Below, piece after piece: positions 28,756 through 40,743 of a stretch of 60,857 bases of DNA. The stretch's first letter is position 1, and the number at the start of each line of letters is the position of its first letter. The position numbers and the translations under genes were made by a program. The notes beneath the pieces are model-generated. The model was given only the letters and a program-made list of their open reading frames with translations, ran no database searches and was not told the DNA's origin. The DNA lies in NCBI RefSeq assembly GCF_000003605.2, contig NW_003114958.1:296381-357237 (forward strand). Direction: 5' to 3'. The stretch comes from Saccoglossus kowalevskii (lineage: Eukaryota; Hemichordata; Enteropneusta; Harrimaniidae).

Positions 28756-29100
28756 TTAGGGGTCCAAGCCCTTTCAGGGCTGGAGCCCTATTGTTATAGA
28801 AAAAAAAATGACCAAAAGTTTAGGCATTTGTTTCTCGAAGGTGTATCCACAGATCAACTTAATTAAGTATATATGTGACATTTCTGTTCATAGCTTTATA
28901 TGACAAAAATAATGAAATTTCAATCCTTGGCGTGGTTTTTGAATTTTTTGAAAACGGGAAATGGGCACTTACATGTGTTGTGTTGGTCCGATTGGGGTGA
29001 AAATATGTATGTGCATTCTAGTCTTGAGGTACATTTTTCAAACTGAATGGCACATGGCTAGGTCCTGTGGCTGGGCGTCCCTTGGGTGGGAGCTTTTAAC
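28756..29100 (+). repeat. GC-richer repeat-like segment with short hairpin
   Basis: AGCCCT and AGGGCT face each other at 28767-28781, inside a run that reads GGTCCAAGCCCTTTCAGGGC. The following 300 bases differ in composition from their surroundings and lead directly into a tandem array. It looks like the edge of a dispersed element, but I cannot name the family. Confidence 0.3.
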
Positions 29101-29585
29101 CCCATTAATATGCGTAACTTTTATATCTCAAGCACTGTTGCAGTTAGGAAGATGAATTCTGTATTATTATGACAATGTTGAACAAGACATTTGATTAAAA
29201 TAACAGATGACCGTATATGGTCATGTGGGCTCATTAATATGCATAACTGTTACATATCAAACACTGTTGCAGTTTGGAAGATGAATCCTGTATTATTATG
29301 ACAATGTTGAAGATGACCGTATATGGTCATGTGAGCTGATTACATGCATAACTGTTATATCTCAAACACTGTTGCAGTTAGGAAGATGAATTCTGTGTTA
29401 TTATGACAATGTTGAACAAGATATTCGATAAAAATAACAGATGTGGTCATGTGAGCTCATTAATATGTATAACTGTTATATCTGTAACACTGTTGCAGAA
29501 CGGAACATGCAACTATTGCCATAATAACTGACATAAGAAATGGCCATATATGATCATGTAACCTCATAAATATGCATAATGATAC
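29101..29585 (+). repeat. Tandem repeat, units of about 105-130 bp, four copies
   Basis: The phrase CATTAATATGCATAACTGTTA or close variants starts near 29103, 29232, 29338, 29458 and 29564. Each is followed by ACACTGTTGCAGTTAGGAAG, then TATTATTATGACAATGTTGA and GGTCATGTGAGCTC. Units differ in length through internal deletions, and the last is the most diverged. Confidence 0.8.
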
Positions 29586-29589
29586 ACCT

Positions 29590-32500
29590 ATAATAATAAA
29601 ACCATTCTTAGTGATACTGGCTATTTTAAAAGGTATGTTGACAAATATTAGATTTCCATGCCCTCATAGATTGGAGAATGAAACTTGTGATTTTATACTG
29701 TATTTATCCAAGCGCCCATGCACGGGCAAATCCCAACTCTCAATTTTGAAACAATAAAGAAATTGAGATCCGGGAATACGCCCGAGGGGTCTTTCTCTAC
29801 ACTCGTAATCAAACACCTATTTTTTGTTCGTTGTATTAACAGTTGACTTCCTTCCAGTACGTTGTGATTCTGATAAAAAATCTTGAAAAATAAATGTAAA
29901 TTGCGTAAAACGTGGGGTGAACGCGAAATAGCTATGACAGCAAAATAGGTAATTTCTCGTTCTGCCTTCATGGTAGCGCGTTTACCGCTGTCTAAACAAA
30001 TTGTATATTGAAGCACCCTGAAAAAGGGCCGTTTGGTTTGTGCTTCCTTAGAAACGATTCAATCAAATCTTACAGTATATGGAGAGCCGCGAAGCAAGCG
30101 TCGCACACTCGTTCGCTTTATACATCGACAATGCAACCAATGTTGCAATATTATAGCAACCCGTACGTAGGAGAGTCGTTGAAATCACGTTATTTTGGCT
30201 TCACAGAATATTTGGTAGTGGCTTGCGAATCCATTACTGGGGCCAGCAATTTTGCAATGTCACGCCGAGGACTGCCAACATTTTAACCATCTTTCATCAC
30301 AGCTATTGCATTTTTGTCATGAAAATTACACTTTTGTCGTTGGTGAGATTTTTTTTACTATTTCAAACCCACCACGATATCCATATAGTTAGACATTCCA
30401 ACCGCCAGAATTCTGGTTGATAACTTCCACCATGATTGATGAGCGTCTCGTCTGATAGGAAAGCCATGTTGAATTGACCTCTATGATGAAACACTAGTAG
30501 TGATGTCATTCTTAGCCAATCAGTAAAGCAGATGCCTGAAGGTCAAAGGTGACAGACTGTAAACAAAAGCATCGTGTGCCATCGTAGCAGAGCGACCCCA
30601 TTTTCTTGTCTCTTTATTGTGATTAGGCATGAATTGAAAGTGCCAAGTTGACAGACAGGTATTTCCGTGTAATTAGATAGATGAGCATCAACATGCATTT
30701 GATACCTTCATATGGCAATTCGAAAATAAAATATTGTTAATTTATCCGAATTCTACTAACATTTTAATACATTGTATGTGCAAAAATAAATCCAAATCCG
30801 TTCCAAGTTAAGTGTTCTAGAACGTCTTATTTGGGGTTAAGGAAACACCTATGCAATTGTTTAAAACATATAATAAATAATCATTTACGTTACTCGTGCA
30901 TCGGTGAGTCTGTAAATAGTGATATTAAAATAAAAAATAACGCTGAGAGAATAGAAACTGAATTTTTGTTGTACACCTGCTATACAGTTATTATATCCGC
31001 TAGCATGTTCGCATCGTTATTTTGTAATAGACCGTAACCGTTTTGGGACATTGTATTAACTGGTTTTCACTGGTTTTTCGTGTCCATGTTCATTCACGAA
31101 TTAATTATTTTAATAATATGTTCACCTACTTCGTGTGTAACATACATTACAAAATATGTGGCAAATAATACCTTTTGATTTCAGCAAAAATAAATAATTG
31201 AAATACAGTTGTACTTAATATATGCATTAACTTCTAGGGGTATTACATAACATAAGGTTAATAATATAATATAATAATAAGGTTTTAATATGAGAATAAA
31301 GTTATACTTTGTACTCTCAATGTAGGATGCAACATATATGGGAAATTCTTCTGAAATTCGATAGAGCTGACCGGGACACCGTTTGCACTTGTTGTGTTTA
31401 TGCGACTGACGCCAGCATAATGGCACTTTGAGCTGCTTTATACCAGCAAAACGTCAGTGGACGGTTATCAAGAAGTGATCGTAAATATCAGGTTCTAGTT
31501 AGAATTTCAGACACAGAACTGGTACAAAAATGTGTAAGCAGTTACCGTTCGTGTTGCGAAAATAAACAAAACACTTTTAAATATACTTTATTGAGAAAAG
31601 GTATATATGAGAGTGTCTATTGAAGTATTTTTTTGGAGGAAATATTACATTCACTGACATAAAATATCCCAGGAAAATCTGTTCAACAAGAAAAAAGCTA
31701 GGATGGTGACGCATTAGTTTTGCATAGCTGTCATGTTAATGAGTCAAACATACAGGTGATCTGGCAGATGTTATTAGCACAAAACGGCACCTGTTCATTT
31801 CATTATACATTGGAAAAAATAATTGACAATTACTACTACTAACAATAATAGACATCTTCCCCGATGGATTTACGTTATATTGCTTTGATAATATTTGTGA
31901 CATGTCACCATGAAAAGATTCAGACTGCTCGGAATTATTTACACCTAGTTGTAAATAGGTTATTCATCAGAGACGGCCAGGACACTAAAATTCGCGATTT
32001 GAATCACTTTGGCGACAACAATCGACGATAATAGCCAAAGAGGCGAGTAATCCATTTCCAAAAAAACATATATCTTATATTAAAGAAGTTTAACACTCCA
32101 CCCACCCCTAAAAGGCACCGGAACTATCATTGCCCTATGTTTGTACAACCTACCTGTTAAAGGTCAGCATAATCATGAATGAATGGAATCATAATAAGTA
32201 AGTATGTAATGAACAAGTTCATATTTGAATGGCATCAGCATATTTTTCTACTAACTTCGGCCTGCCACTGTTCATATAAACACCAGGCGTGTTGGTCGTT
32301 ACTTGTATGCCCTGTGACTGGTATAATGGTGTGGTATAATGGAGGATGTTTGATTCAAACCTTGTGCCGAACAATGTTATCAGGCGAGGCAATCATGTTT
32401 TTGACTTGATCATATTTGAGGTCAGCGTGTTGTTAAATCGAACCTGATTTATGTATTTATTCAAACGAAATTGAATATGAACTATAAGAGATGTCATAAC

Positions 32501-33528
32501 AGCTGATATTTGTATTGTATTTAATGAGATATTTAGCTGGAAATAGTGTTCATGTTATTTGATCATTGATAAAATATAGGTCGTCTAAAGGTTTCTTTAC
32601 ACGAGGCGATCCGAGCAACACGATATATAACAAACTCATAGCTTGCCGACAACAATAAAGTGAACAAGAGGCGACTAAAAGCGGTAAGCGATTATTATGC
32701 TTCTATGGTGTATATTGAACGTAAATAGTCCAAATTATTCCCATCTAGTTGGAATCTGGGTTCTTGTACTCAATTGGGAATAGGGAATGTCAGTCTTAGG
32801 GAATTCGTGTTTAACTAAATTCTAGACTTGGGTGAGCACATGACGTTGGAAGTGACCCCCGCGACCTATAAGCCTAAGATATTTATATTGACATACTTGC
32901 TTTTGCTATATATTTATTTATATATAGATATCGTACTCATGACCTCTACTTGATCTAGCAATAGCCTCAGTGGGAGTGCCCAATTTCTAGAACCGGGGTG
33001 TGGGTGTAACATGTGTTTCAATAACAAGCAAGGTTCAGTTAACAATGTTCCCCAATCCCTCGAAAGGTACAAATTATTCCCAAATGTATTATTTGGGGGG
33101 GGGGGGGTCACAGCTGAAATACACTGTATGTTAAGCACAATTTGGTGTCACAGAAGGAAAATGAATGACACAAATTAACATGGAAATGAAGCATGATTTT
33201 AAAAAACAAAATTATTGTTAATAATATTAATAAACTCTTGGCTTGCCATAATATAATATTTATTACATAAATAAAATGCGCGTACGACATAGGAGATTCG
33301 CGGTTTGAATGAAAATAGGATCTGAATTCTCGCCGAGTTTTGGAATGTGACAAACCACGCAGAATGCAATTACTGCGTGTGCATAAATCAGAAGTTGACA
33401 GGTACATTGTCTTGCCGGATATAATAATATAGCAATAATAAATTTATTCAAAATTATATTAAAATGCCAGACATAATTGTTGTATCTCTCCCTTGATATA
33501 TTAAATAATCTAATTATTGCTTACAGAA
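29590..33528. other. Intergenic, no gene recognised; includes MCT promoter region
   Basis: Nearly 4 kb without a supported exon. Frames of 60-107 codons occur, for example 29693-30016 on the minus strand, but they have no splice or family support. A run of 13 G at 33095-33107 is notable. A splice acceptor (TTGCTTACAG, ending at 33528) marks the start of the first coding exon of the next gene, so its untranslated first exon must lie in this region. Confidence 0.4.
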
Positions 33529-33595
33529 ATAAATCCCCAAATATAGATTGACACAGAGAACTGGTATAGACCATTCAACAACGGGGCAACAGACA

Positions 33596-36500
33596 ATGAA
33601 GCTAGTCTACAAAGAAGACGGCGGATGGCATGGCTGGATTGTCGTTTTAGGGAGCTTTATTACTAATGCTTTGAATTTTGGTTGTCAAGTTGGTATGGGA
33701 GTGTTTATGGTAGAATTCATGAAATATTTCGATGAAGGTGCCGGAAAGACATCTGCTATACAAGCATTACAAGCAGGGGTAATGCTTATTCCATGTAAGC
33801 GCAGTTTAATTATAAACCCCATTTGTATAGTTAGTATATGACGCCGTCCTCTTTTGCGGGATTAATCACAATGGATATTCTTATTATGTAATATTCTTTT
33901 GCAATTTAAATAAACAATACATATACAAATCCCGCAAATACCCTTCAGATCTTATTTTCAACTATTCTCCGGTCATTGTTTTAATTACCATGGATACACA
34001 GACCAGGGCAACAATGGACGATGGCGGAATGTGTATGGAGAATAGACCACTATCAGAGGGGCAAAAACAACCCTCGTTGCCTTCTCACTAGATCTCGACA
34101 GCCATTTACATAAAATATACATCTTTAGGCATTGATCTTCATATAACTTGGCAATGGTCAACTTAATCTTTCCTCTAATGTTTCTCATTAAGAGTACACT
34201 TTCTTAAGATGGTCTAAATAAGGTTGATATAATTTGATTTTGGACTTTGCAAAGGAATATAAAAAACACAGTTTACAGTTATAAAGAACAACATGCTTTA
34301 AACTCTAGTAATTTTCGATATCAATGAGTTGATTATATCTGGACTTTCTTGATGGAAAATGTTTCATTTTTTCTTCTATTTTACAGCTCCCATAATCAGC
34401 AGCCTTAATAACAGATTTGGAACCAGGCCATTGGTAGTAACTGGTGGAATTGTATCTAGTGTTGGTCTTGCATTGTGTTCGTTTGCTAATAGTGTGTATG
34501 TTTTATATTTAACATACGGAATCATAGTTGGTAAGTTCATTACATATATTGATAAAACATTGGCTGTTGAGGTTGCACTCCGAGTGTATTCATAAAGCTT
34601 TATTGGGGAATATTATGCGAGCTACTAGAAGGGGTGAATTTGAGCAAAGTGTGATTAAACCGAGGGGCTTTCAATAAGTAATGCCCCTGACCTATTTCGC
34701 ATAGCAAGAGATCAATGAAACTTGGCACAGTTATTAGTCTTTCTCTACATAGGAATCACTCAGAGTTATGCATTTCTCCCTTCGTTTGATGCAGCTCTGG
34801 ACACCGTTTTTTGTAGAACACCCCATGTTGGTCCTCCAACCACGTCGTAACTTCTGTATCATCTGGGAAACGCTTTCATTTCAAAAAACAACTTCATGGC
34901 TAGGAAGAGATGAAAGTCAGAGGGTGCAAGGTCAGGAGAGTAAGGGGAATGGGGGAGGGTTTCATAGCCACACGCCCGTGCTTCTCATCTGGCGACATGC
35001 GAGTTGTGGACCGGAGCGTTGTCCTGTAGGAGGAGGATACTTTTGCTGATCTTGCCCCGCCTCTTGATATTGATAGCTTCTCATAATTTCATCAAAAGTG
35101 AAGCGTAATAGGCTCCTGTAATTGTGGTACCCTTTGTCAGGAAATCTGTCATCACTACTCCGTCCTGGTCCTAGAAGACTGTGACCTTTACAAATGCTTC
35201 TAATTGCTATAAATGCACAGTAATATGGGTATGACGTGACCTGTTTGTTAGAAATAAGACATTATCAGTATGCTAAGTTGTCATATTAAGAACATCTTTG
35301 TTAAGTTCACAGGATATATATTTTCTTTACAAAGTATCGACATCAGGGACGTATCTTTGCCGTAATATCCTACTTTCAAAATACAATCGCTATGACAGAC
35401 CCTATAGTGCACACCTTTTATGAAGACATTGTCTTTTTTGTCAACATAAGACAACTCGACACATTCCTTGTTTTAGCAAAAATATAAAAAACAAAAGTTT
35501 TTCATTACTTCATTTCTTTCTAAAATAGCTAGAATCGAGACCAAGAATGATGTATTTGCAGAGAGTTGAACAGTTTATATTGAATGGCCATATTGAACAA
35601 TGTGCTCAAACAACAATTGCACTGTATTTTACGATTGTGTGACAAACAGTTTCAAAACCAATATTGTGAAAGCAGGAATTTAAATCTTTCAAATCTTGTG
35701 TAGACTTTTGAAATATCCTTTGATATTTGATTGACTTCTACATTACCACAGTAAAACATAATATTTTAAAATATCTGGACCTACTAGGTATCATGCATTA
35801 ATGAGCATGTACGATAAACTTCGCAAACATATCAAATAAAATGCATGGTTCTAATTGCCACATAACATTGTCATGAGTGAACGCTTGTCTCATTTCTAGT
35901 GACCTGATTACGAAATGGGACCGTGTGATTTTAGATTCGTTTCCAATAATTCCAACGCAATGTTTCGCTGGACGCTGGATGTGTTGACTATTCGCGTAAC
36001 TGTTGTCTAGTATAAAACTCCAGGCTTTAAACATGTCCTGTCCAGTAGCCATGCCGTTTTTTCTGGCAATTACAAAGCTCATTTATTTTTGTATTGTCGA
36101 TCGTCGTGTTTTTATTAGTCGCAAGTTGGTGTTGTTTTTTTTACTGTCAGTGTAATTATAGCTAACTTTGACAGTACTTGTCGATTGAGCAAGGAGATAC
36201 TTGTCGATGCTTTTACAGAAGTTGCAGTTGTATGCCGGGTTTTGACATAACTACGCGGCCATATCTCTAACTTTCTCCGTGGGAGAGACTAACATTTTAT
36301 TTGGTGTTTGTAGCCGCTTTCGCGTAATACTTTTTGAAAGGGTGGCGCCGTAATATCAAAGACAATATTATGTTAGAATTAAACCTAAACGTTTTAGTTG
36401 ATAAGCGATAACATGCGAAGTTTATAGTGTACGCTTGTTATTACAGTGAATCATTAAACATAAAGCTCCTAATGAGGTACTTGTACCTCAAAACAGTGCT

Positions 36501-37903
36501 GTAGAATTACATTACTTTTGTATTTGTGTTCCTCTATCCCGCATTTATCCATTTAAGTACTATTGAATAATCAACTATCTACACAAAATATAAATATCTT
36601 TTACAGGCATCGGGTATGGATGTGCATATGGACCATGTATTGTGATTGTTGGTCAGTATTTCCATAAACGTCACGCTTTGGCAAACGGTATTATGTGTTC
36701 TGGAATGGCTGTTGGTATGCTTGCATACCCACCAATTGCTCGATCGCTGATTGACACGTACGGGTGGAGAGGTGCGTTCATCATTATGTCAGCAATTAAT
36801 TTAAACATAGCTGTCTCCGGACTTGTGATGCGACCGCCATCTCAACAACATCGGGTTATTGCCTTAACCAATGCACCACGCTCGTATGAGGATATTGCTT
36901 CTTCCACTGGCGCAAATACGCTGGATAAATATGAAACAGATGAATTTACTCCGCAAGATTTCATTGAACCAACGATGAACAAAACTACAGGTGATACGGG
37001 TAGCAAATCTACAATCAGCGATGTTCTTGGATTATATCTTTTCAGAAACTCTTGGTTCCGCGTCTTATGTGCCGGTGGATTCTTTTCTGGCATAGGCTTT
37101 CTTATTGGTTTGATGCTGTTTGTTGCCAATGCAGTGTCCGTCGGGGTAGCTAATATGAATGCTGCTTTCTTGATGACAGTTATTGGTGTTTCTAATTTGT
37201 TCGGGAGTGCCATACATGGTTGGTTTGTGGACTTGGGGCATGTGTCACCAATGTTCGTGTCAGGGTGTGGCTGGTTTGTCAGTGGTCTTTCTCTTCTGTT
37301 CGTACCCGTTGCAGATAGTTATATGATTCTAGTCTTGATAGCTGCGACATTCGGATTTGCTAACAGTATAGCATACCCTCTTATGTGTGGTGTTTCCATG
37401 AAACTTTGCGTCGGAACACACGATTTATCGAGTGCATTTGGATGGCTATTGCTCAGTTTGGGTGTTGGAAATACAGTTGGTCCTCCACTTGCAGGTAAGC
37501 CAAACAAAATCACATATAGGAACAATAGAACGTTTTGTTAGTCTTTATAAAATAAGTATCGTCTAGCTCTGCGTACGTCCGTTTTCATCAGTTGTGCAAT
37601 GTAACAATTCGGCCTGCTCACGGTAAAAAAAAGTTTGGTGACTTACGAATGTGATTTGGCAATGACATACGGCCTCTTGTAAATCGACTTTCTTTGACAA
37701 TTTCAGATATATGACCAAATTATTTTACCATCACCATTTTTATTATTCTTCTTGTTACAGGTTTGCTATACGATGGAACATTGAATTACAATCTGTCATT
37801 TATATTAGCTGGTGGAACATTGATATTAACAGCATTTCTTCTGTTCATACAAATAATAATTAAAAGATGCCAAGGACAAAACAAAATCAACGAAAGAAGA
37901 TAA
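33596..37903 (+). CDS. Monocarboxylate transporter-like MFS carrier (SLC16 family, four coding exons)
   Basis: Coding exons are 33596-33794, 34387-34530, 36607-37494 and 37761-37903. All introns are phase 1 and the joined frame encodes 457 aa. The N-terminus has the SLC16 signature KEDGGWHGWIVVLGSF at TM1. TM5 has the second family signature, YFHKRHALANGIMCSGMAVG. Twelve hydrophobic segments are expected, six on each side of a polar loop (residues about 190-240, rich in T, E and D). The C-terminus is short and basic (KRCQGQNKINERR). Members move lactate, pyruvate, ketone bodies or other carboxylates, often with protons, across the plasma membrane. The substrate cannot be read from the sequence. 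The ATG at 33596 is the first in frame after the acceptor at 33528 and directly precedes the signature. The second intron (2.1 kb) carries a mariner remnant on the opposite strand. Confidence 0.9.
34660..35190 (-). mobile_element. Mariner transposase remnant (DD34D), in MCT intron 2
   Basis: The minus strand reads as the C-terminal half of a mariner transposase. LLLQDNAPVHNSHVAR is followed by a stop and then EARACGYETLPHSPYSPD, LAPSDFHLF and an AMKLFFEMKAFP segment. The two catalytic aspartates (QDN and APSD) are 34 residues apart, counting the stop as one, as in DD34D mariners. A frameshift follows the FP. The 3' end near 34660 (GGGGCTTTCAATAAGTAATG) looks like the terminal-repeat side. The 5' half, with the first catalytic Asp, is missing or unreadable. 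It is dead. Confidence 0.75.
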
Positions 37904-37907
37904 TGAT

Positions 37908-37922
37908 AATAAAGAAAATAAA
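37908..37922 (+). promoter_or_regulatory. Poly(A) signals of the MCT-like gene
   Basis: Two AATAAA motifs (37908-37913 and 37917-37922) lie immediately after the stop codon at 37901-37903. They imply a very short 3' untranslated region unless a later site is used. Confidence 0.45.
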
Positions 37923-38179
37923 ACAACAACAAAATCTTGACCTCTGCCACCTGACTACCAATAAACGTCTTCCATGAGATATATTCTTCTGCATATGTTT
38001 CATTTTGATAGGTCATTATGTTAATAACTGTATTGCTATTACAACCGTGATCACTGTATTTTTGCTATTAATTTTGCTTGCTTAGGCCTTATTAATAATC
38101 AGTGGCATAACATATTAAAAATCTCGTCTGATTTATTTATTCAAACATTGTTTTAATCTATCAAAAACACTGTGCAGAA

Positions 38180-38309
38180 TGGAGTGAGACCGATTCGTCA
38201 TCCGAAGATGACGAGATATCGCTGTTGCTTTTGCTGCTTTTTCGCTGTCGTCGTGGTCGATTGAGAGCGGCATGTCGCAGGAGATGGTCATTATCTATTG
38301 AGCAATTTC
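38180..38309 (+). mobile_element. Possible Harbinger-type transposase N-terminus
   Basis: The frame reads WSETDSSSEDDEISLLLLLL and then an arginine-rich stretch with FRCRRGRLR. An acidic serine run, a leucine stretch and an arginine cluster is a layout I associate with N-termini of Harbinger-type transposases. No DDE domain follows, so at best it is a fragment; low-complexity chance is a real alternative. Confidence 0.2.
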
Positions 38310-40667
38310 AAATACAGCATAGTCTTTTTAAATATTTGACCTTACATCATACAAACCATGATAATCCGGCCAAATATCAACAAGATTCTCTAGTCATCAT
38401 TCACGAATTCCGAGTCCGTGGGCGATAGATACTTACCATTTCGCCACGAGTGACTAAAATCTTGCGTAAAGTTGCGCGCACACGGAAGATATTTGCTGAA
38501 GCTAACAGCCACGAATGAATTGTGCCCAAGCTGATAGCTCTTGTGTGCTCCGGGCTTCGTCGGCATCCAATTCATAACCTTACCCACAAGCCACACTGTC
38601 TCAGTCCATGTCGTATACTTCCGGTTTATAATGGTATAAGATAATGTTAGACCAATAATTACACGAAACCGAGTACGTAATAATCCACCTGCAGTTGATT
38701 CTGGATTCATTGAGCAGAGAGAAAAAAATGACCTTTGCGATGAATATGCAATAATCGTTCAGCAGTTCCGGATTGTAACATTCATGACGAAATGCGTGAC
38801 GAAATGCGTGACTCGAATGTATCGATTGACCGTACATGATTGTACCAATGAATTTCAGATTCTTTTCATACAGCATATTTGTATTCTTTATTGCTTTTCC
38901 GATTTTTAATATGTCGTACATTATTATATTCGGTACTATCTCCGAAAACAGAACAGAACGTACCTATCGCAACTTACAGAGTCTGTTTCGATCATTCAAT
39001 CAATGTTTGATTTGTTTAATTACACTCTAAAATGATTAAATACAGCGTACTGATTAGATCATTTAAGATGACAGGATAGTGAACACCCACTTCAATCAAA
39101 ATTAATATTAAATGTGTTTCTTGTATTAGTCAGTAACACTGCATAATTGCAGCTGAAAGATTGGAACATGTTTTCGCAATATGTGAGAGATACACAAGGT
39201 GCCCAAGGTTGAACTGTCACATAACAATCAGATAAAAACAACATAAATTTACTAACCATCTCACACTGGAGTCAAGTGTTGCGGTGGTAGATGTACCCCG
39301 TCTGAATGTATTGAACCAATGGGAAGATGGAAAACATTTACAAATATTTATTCTTAAACGTATCGTACTTATCACACTGATTCTATAATCACATGCGACG
39401 TCGTAAGAGGTTGTTTTTATTAGCGTGAGAGCTTCTTATGGGCTATGACAAACACGAATGAATTGAATCTGCATTATATATAACTACCCGATTTAAAAAT
39501 AAATATATAAATGTCATCCAACTGCCTACATTCATAGTGGCATTGCGATCCATTGAATGTCGTGTTTCTATGCCCTGTCGATAAATGGTGATTTAAAAGT
39601 TCTTCCCTAAAATTTAAAAATCACCAGCCTTGTTTAGTTGCAATGCAAATCAAACACATGCAATGTAATGTAATGCGATATAAAGTAATGTCATGTAAAC
39701 ACTCTGCTCAAATTAACCCTGAAATGTTCGTATTTACCATTTTTAAAGATAAGGCAGTTAAGGTAATTTGACCCATGCAAGTACGAATATAAAAAAAAAA
39801 CCTGCGCGTTCACGATCGGGAAACTCTATTGTAAAAGATTAACATTTTGAAGCTGGATATTATAGGTGATTTTCCGTACAATTGCGAGATCTCGCGAGAT
39901 GCATGAAAAACGCGCGTCGAACGTCTGCCGCAAAAATCGAACGATTTGATTTTGAACTCGAATTTCCTTATTTCGTAGCTCACACCGACCGGCCGATCTT
40001 CGACAGAGGAATATTGCTTCCGAATACCCTTACTTAATCGAAATTGCCTATCATCAAATGTGGACAGCACATTATTAAGCATGGAAATGTCCCCAAAATA
40101 CTTTCGCGTTTGTCGAATCCCACGCGATGTTTGATGCGACTACGACGCTATGACCTTTGTTTGTCCTGTTTTTACGTTCGATTTCACGCATAACGCGTGA
40201 TTCTCGCAGTGTACGGAAAATGGTCTATTTCAACCCAACGGCGGTAAAACATGACATGTGCTGAGAATGCAATATTTCAGTACAACAATACATACGCGTT
40301 TAAATATATACAACCGGGGGGGGGGGGTGAATGCAATAAAAAAAGAGGCCGAGTACAATACAATAATACAAGAGGCAAAATACACATTTATGTCCAATGT
40401 ATTGACGCTCGAAGTTATCACTTTGTGTACGCCCATTAATAGAGGAGAGTCCTCAGGGACATCTATAAACAATGGAGGCAAAAGCTTAACTAAACAATTG
40501 CGTAGCGTACACTAATGTCATTGCATGCCTCCGGTTAATTCCAGATAGGATATATGTTGATGTCACAAAAGAGGAAATACCCTGTATACAATTTGTGCCT
40601 CGTAACTTGAAACGTCATGCAACATTGTGCTTAATGTTTATAATATATCCTGTAGCGATCAACCAGA
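38310..40667. other. Intergenic, no gene recognised; CpG-rich patch and G run
   Basis: A CG-rich patch spans about 39880-40210. On the minus strand it precedes an ATG at 40080-40082 whose frame runs to 39810 (90 codons), but there is no family match. A run of 12 G lies at 40316-40327. A minus-strand frame (38710-38390) with tryptophan-rich content is unrecognised. Confidence 0.35.
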
Positions 40668-40674
40668 TATAAAA
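40668..40674 (+). promoter_or_regulatory. Candidate TATA box of the EGF/F-lectin/C-lectin gene
   Basis: TATAAAA lies 76 bases upstream of the ATG at 40744, the right distance for a short leader of about 45 bases. Confidence 0.4.
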
Positions 40675-40743
40675 TGCACATATATATGAGATTGCCACCA
40701 GTTTCGTAAACATATATTATTTAGTAACTCATTGTAGTGCAAG

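Noticed and set aside
32282-32370. A tRNA-like run with GATTCAAACC
   Set aside because: The stem pairings for acceptor, D and anticodon arms could not be drawn, so it is not a tRNA.
38390-38710. A tryptophan-rich minus-strand frame
   Set aside because: It looks protein-like, but no family was recognised and no splice partners were found; it overlaps the weak Harbinger-like region on the other strand.
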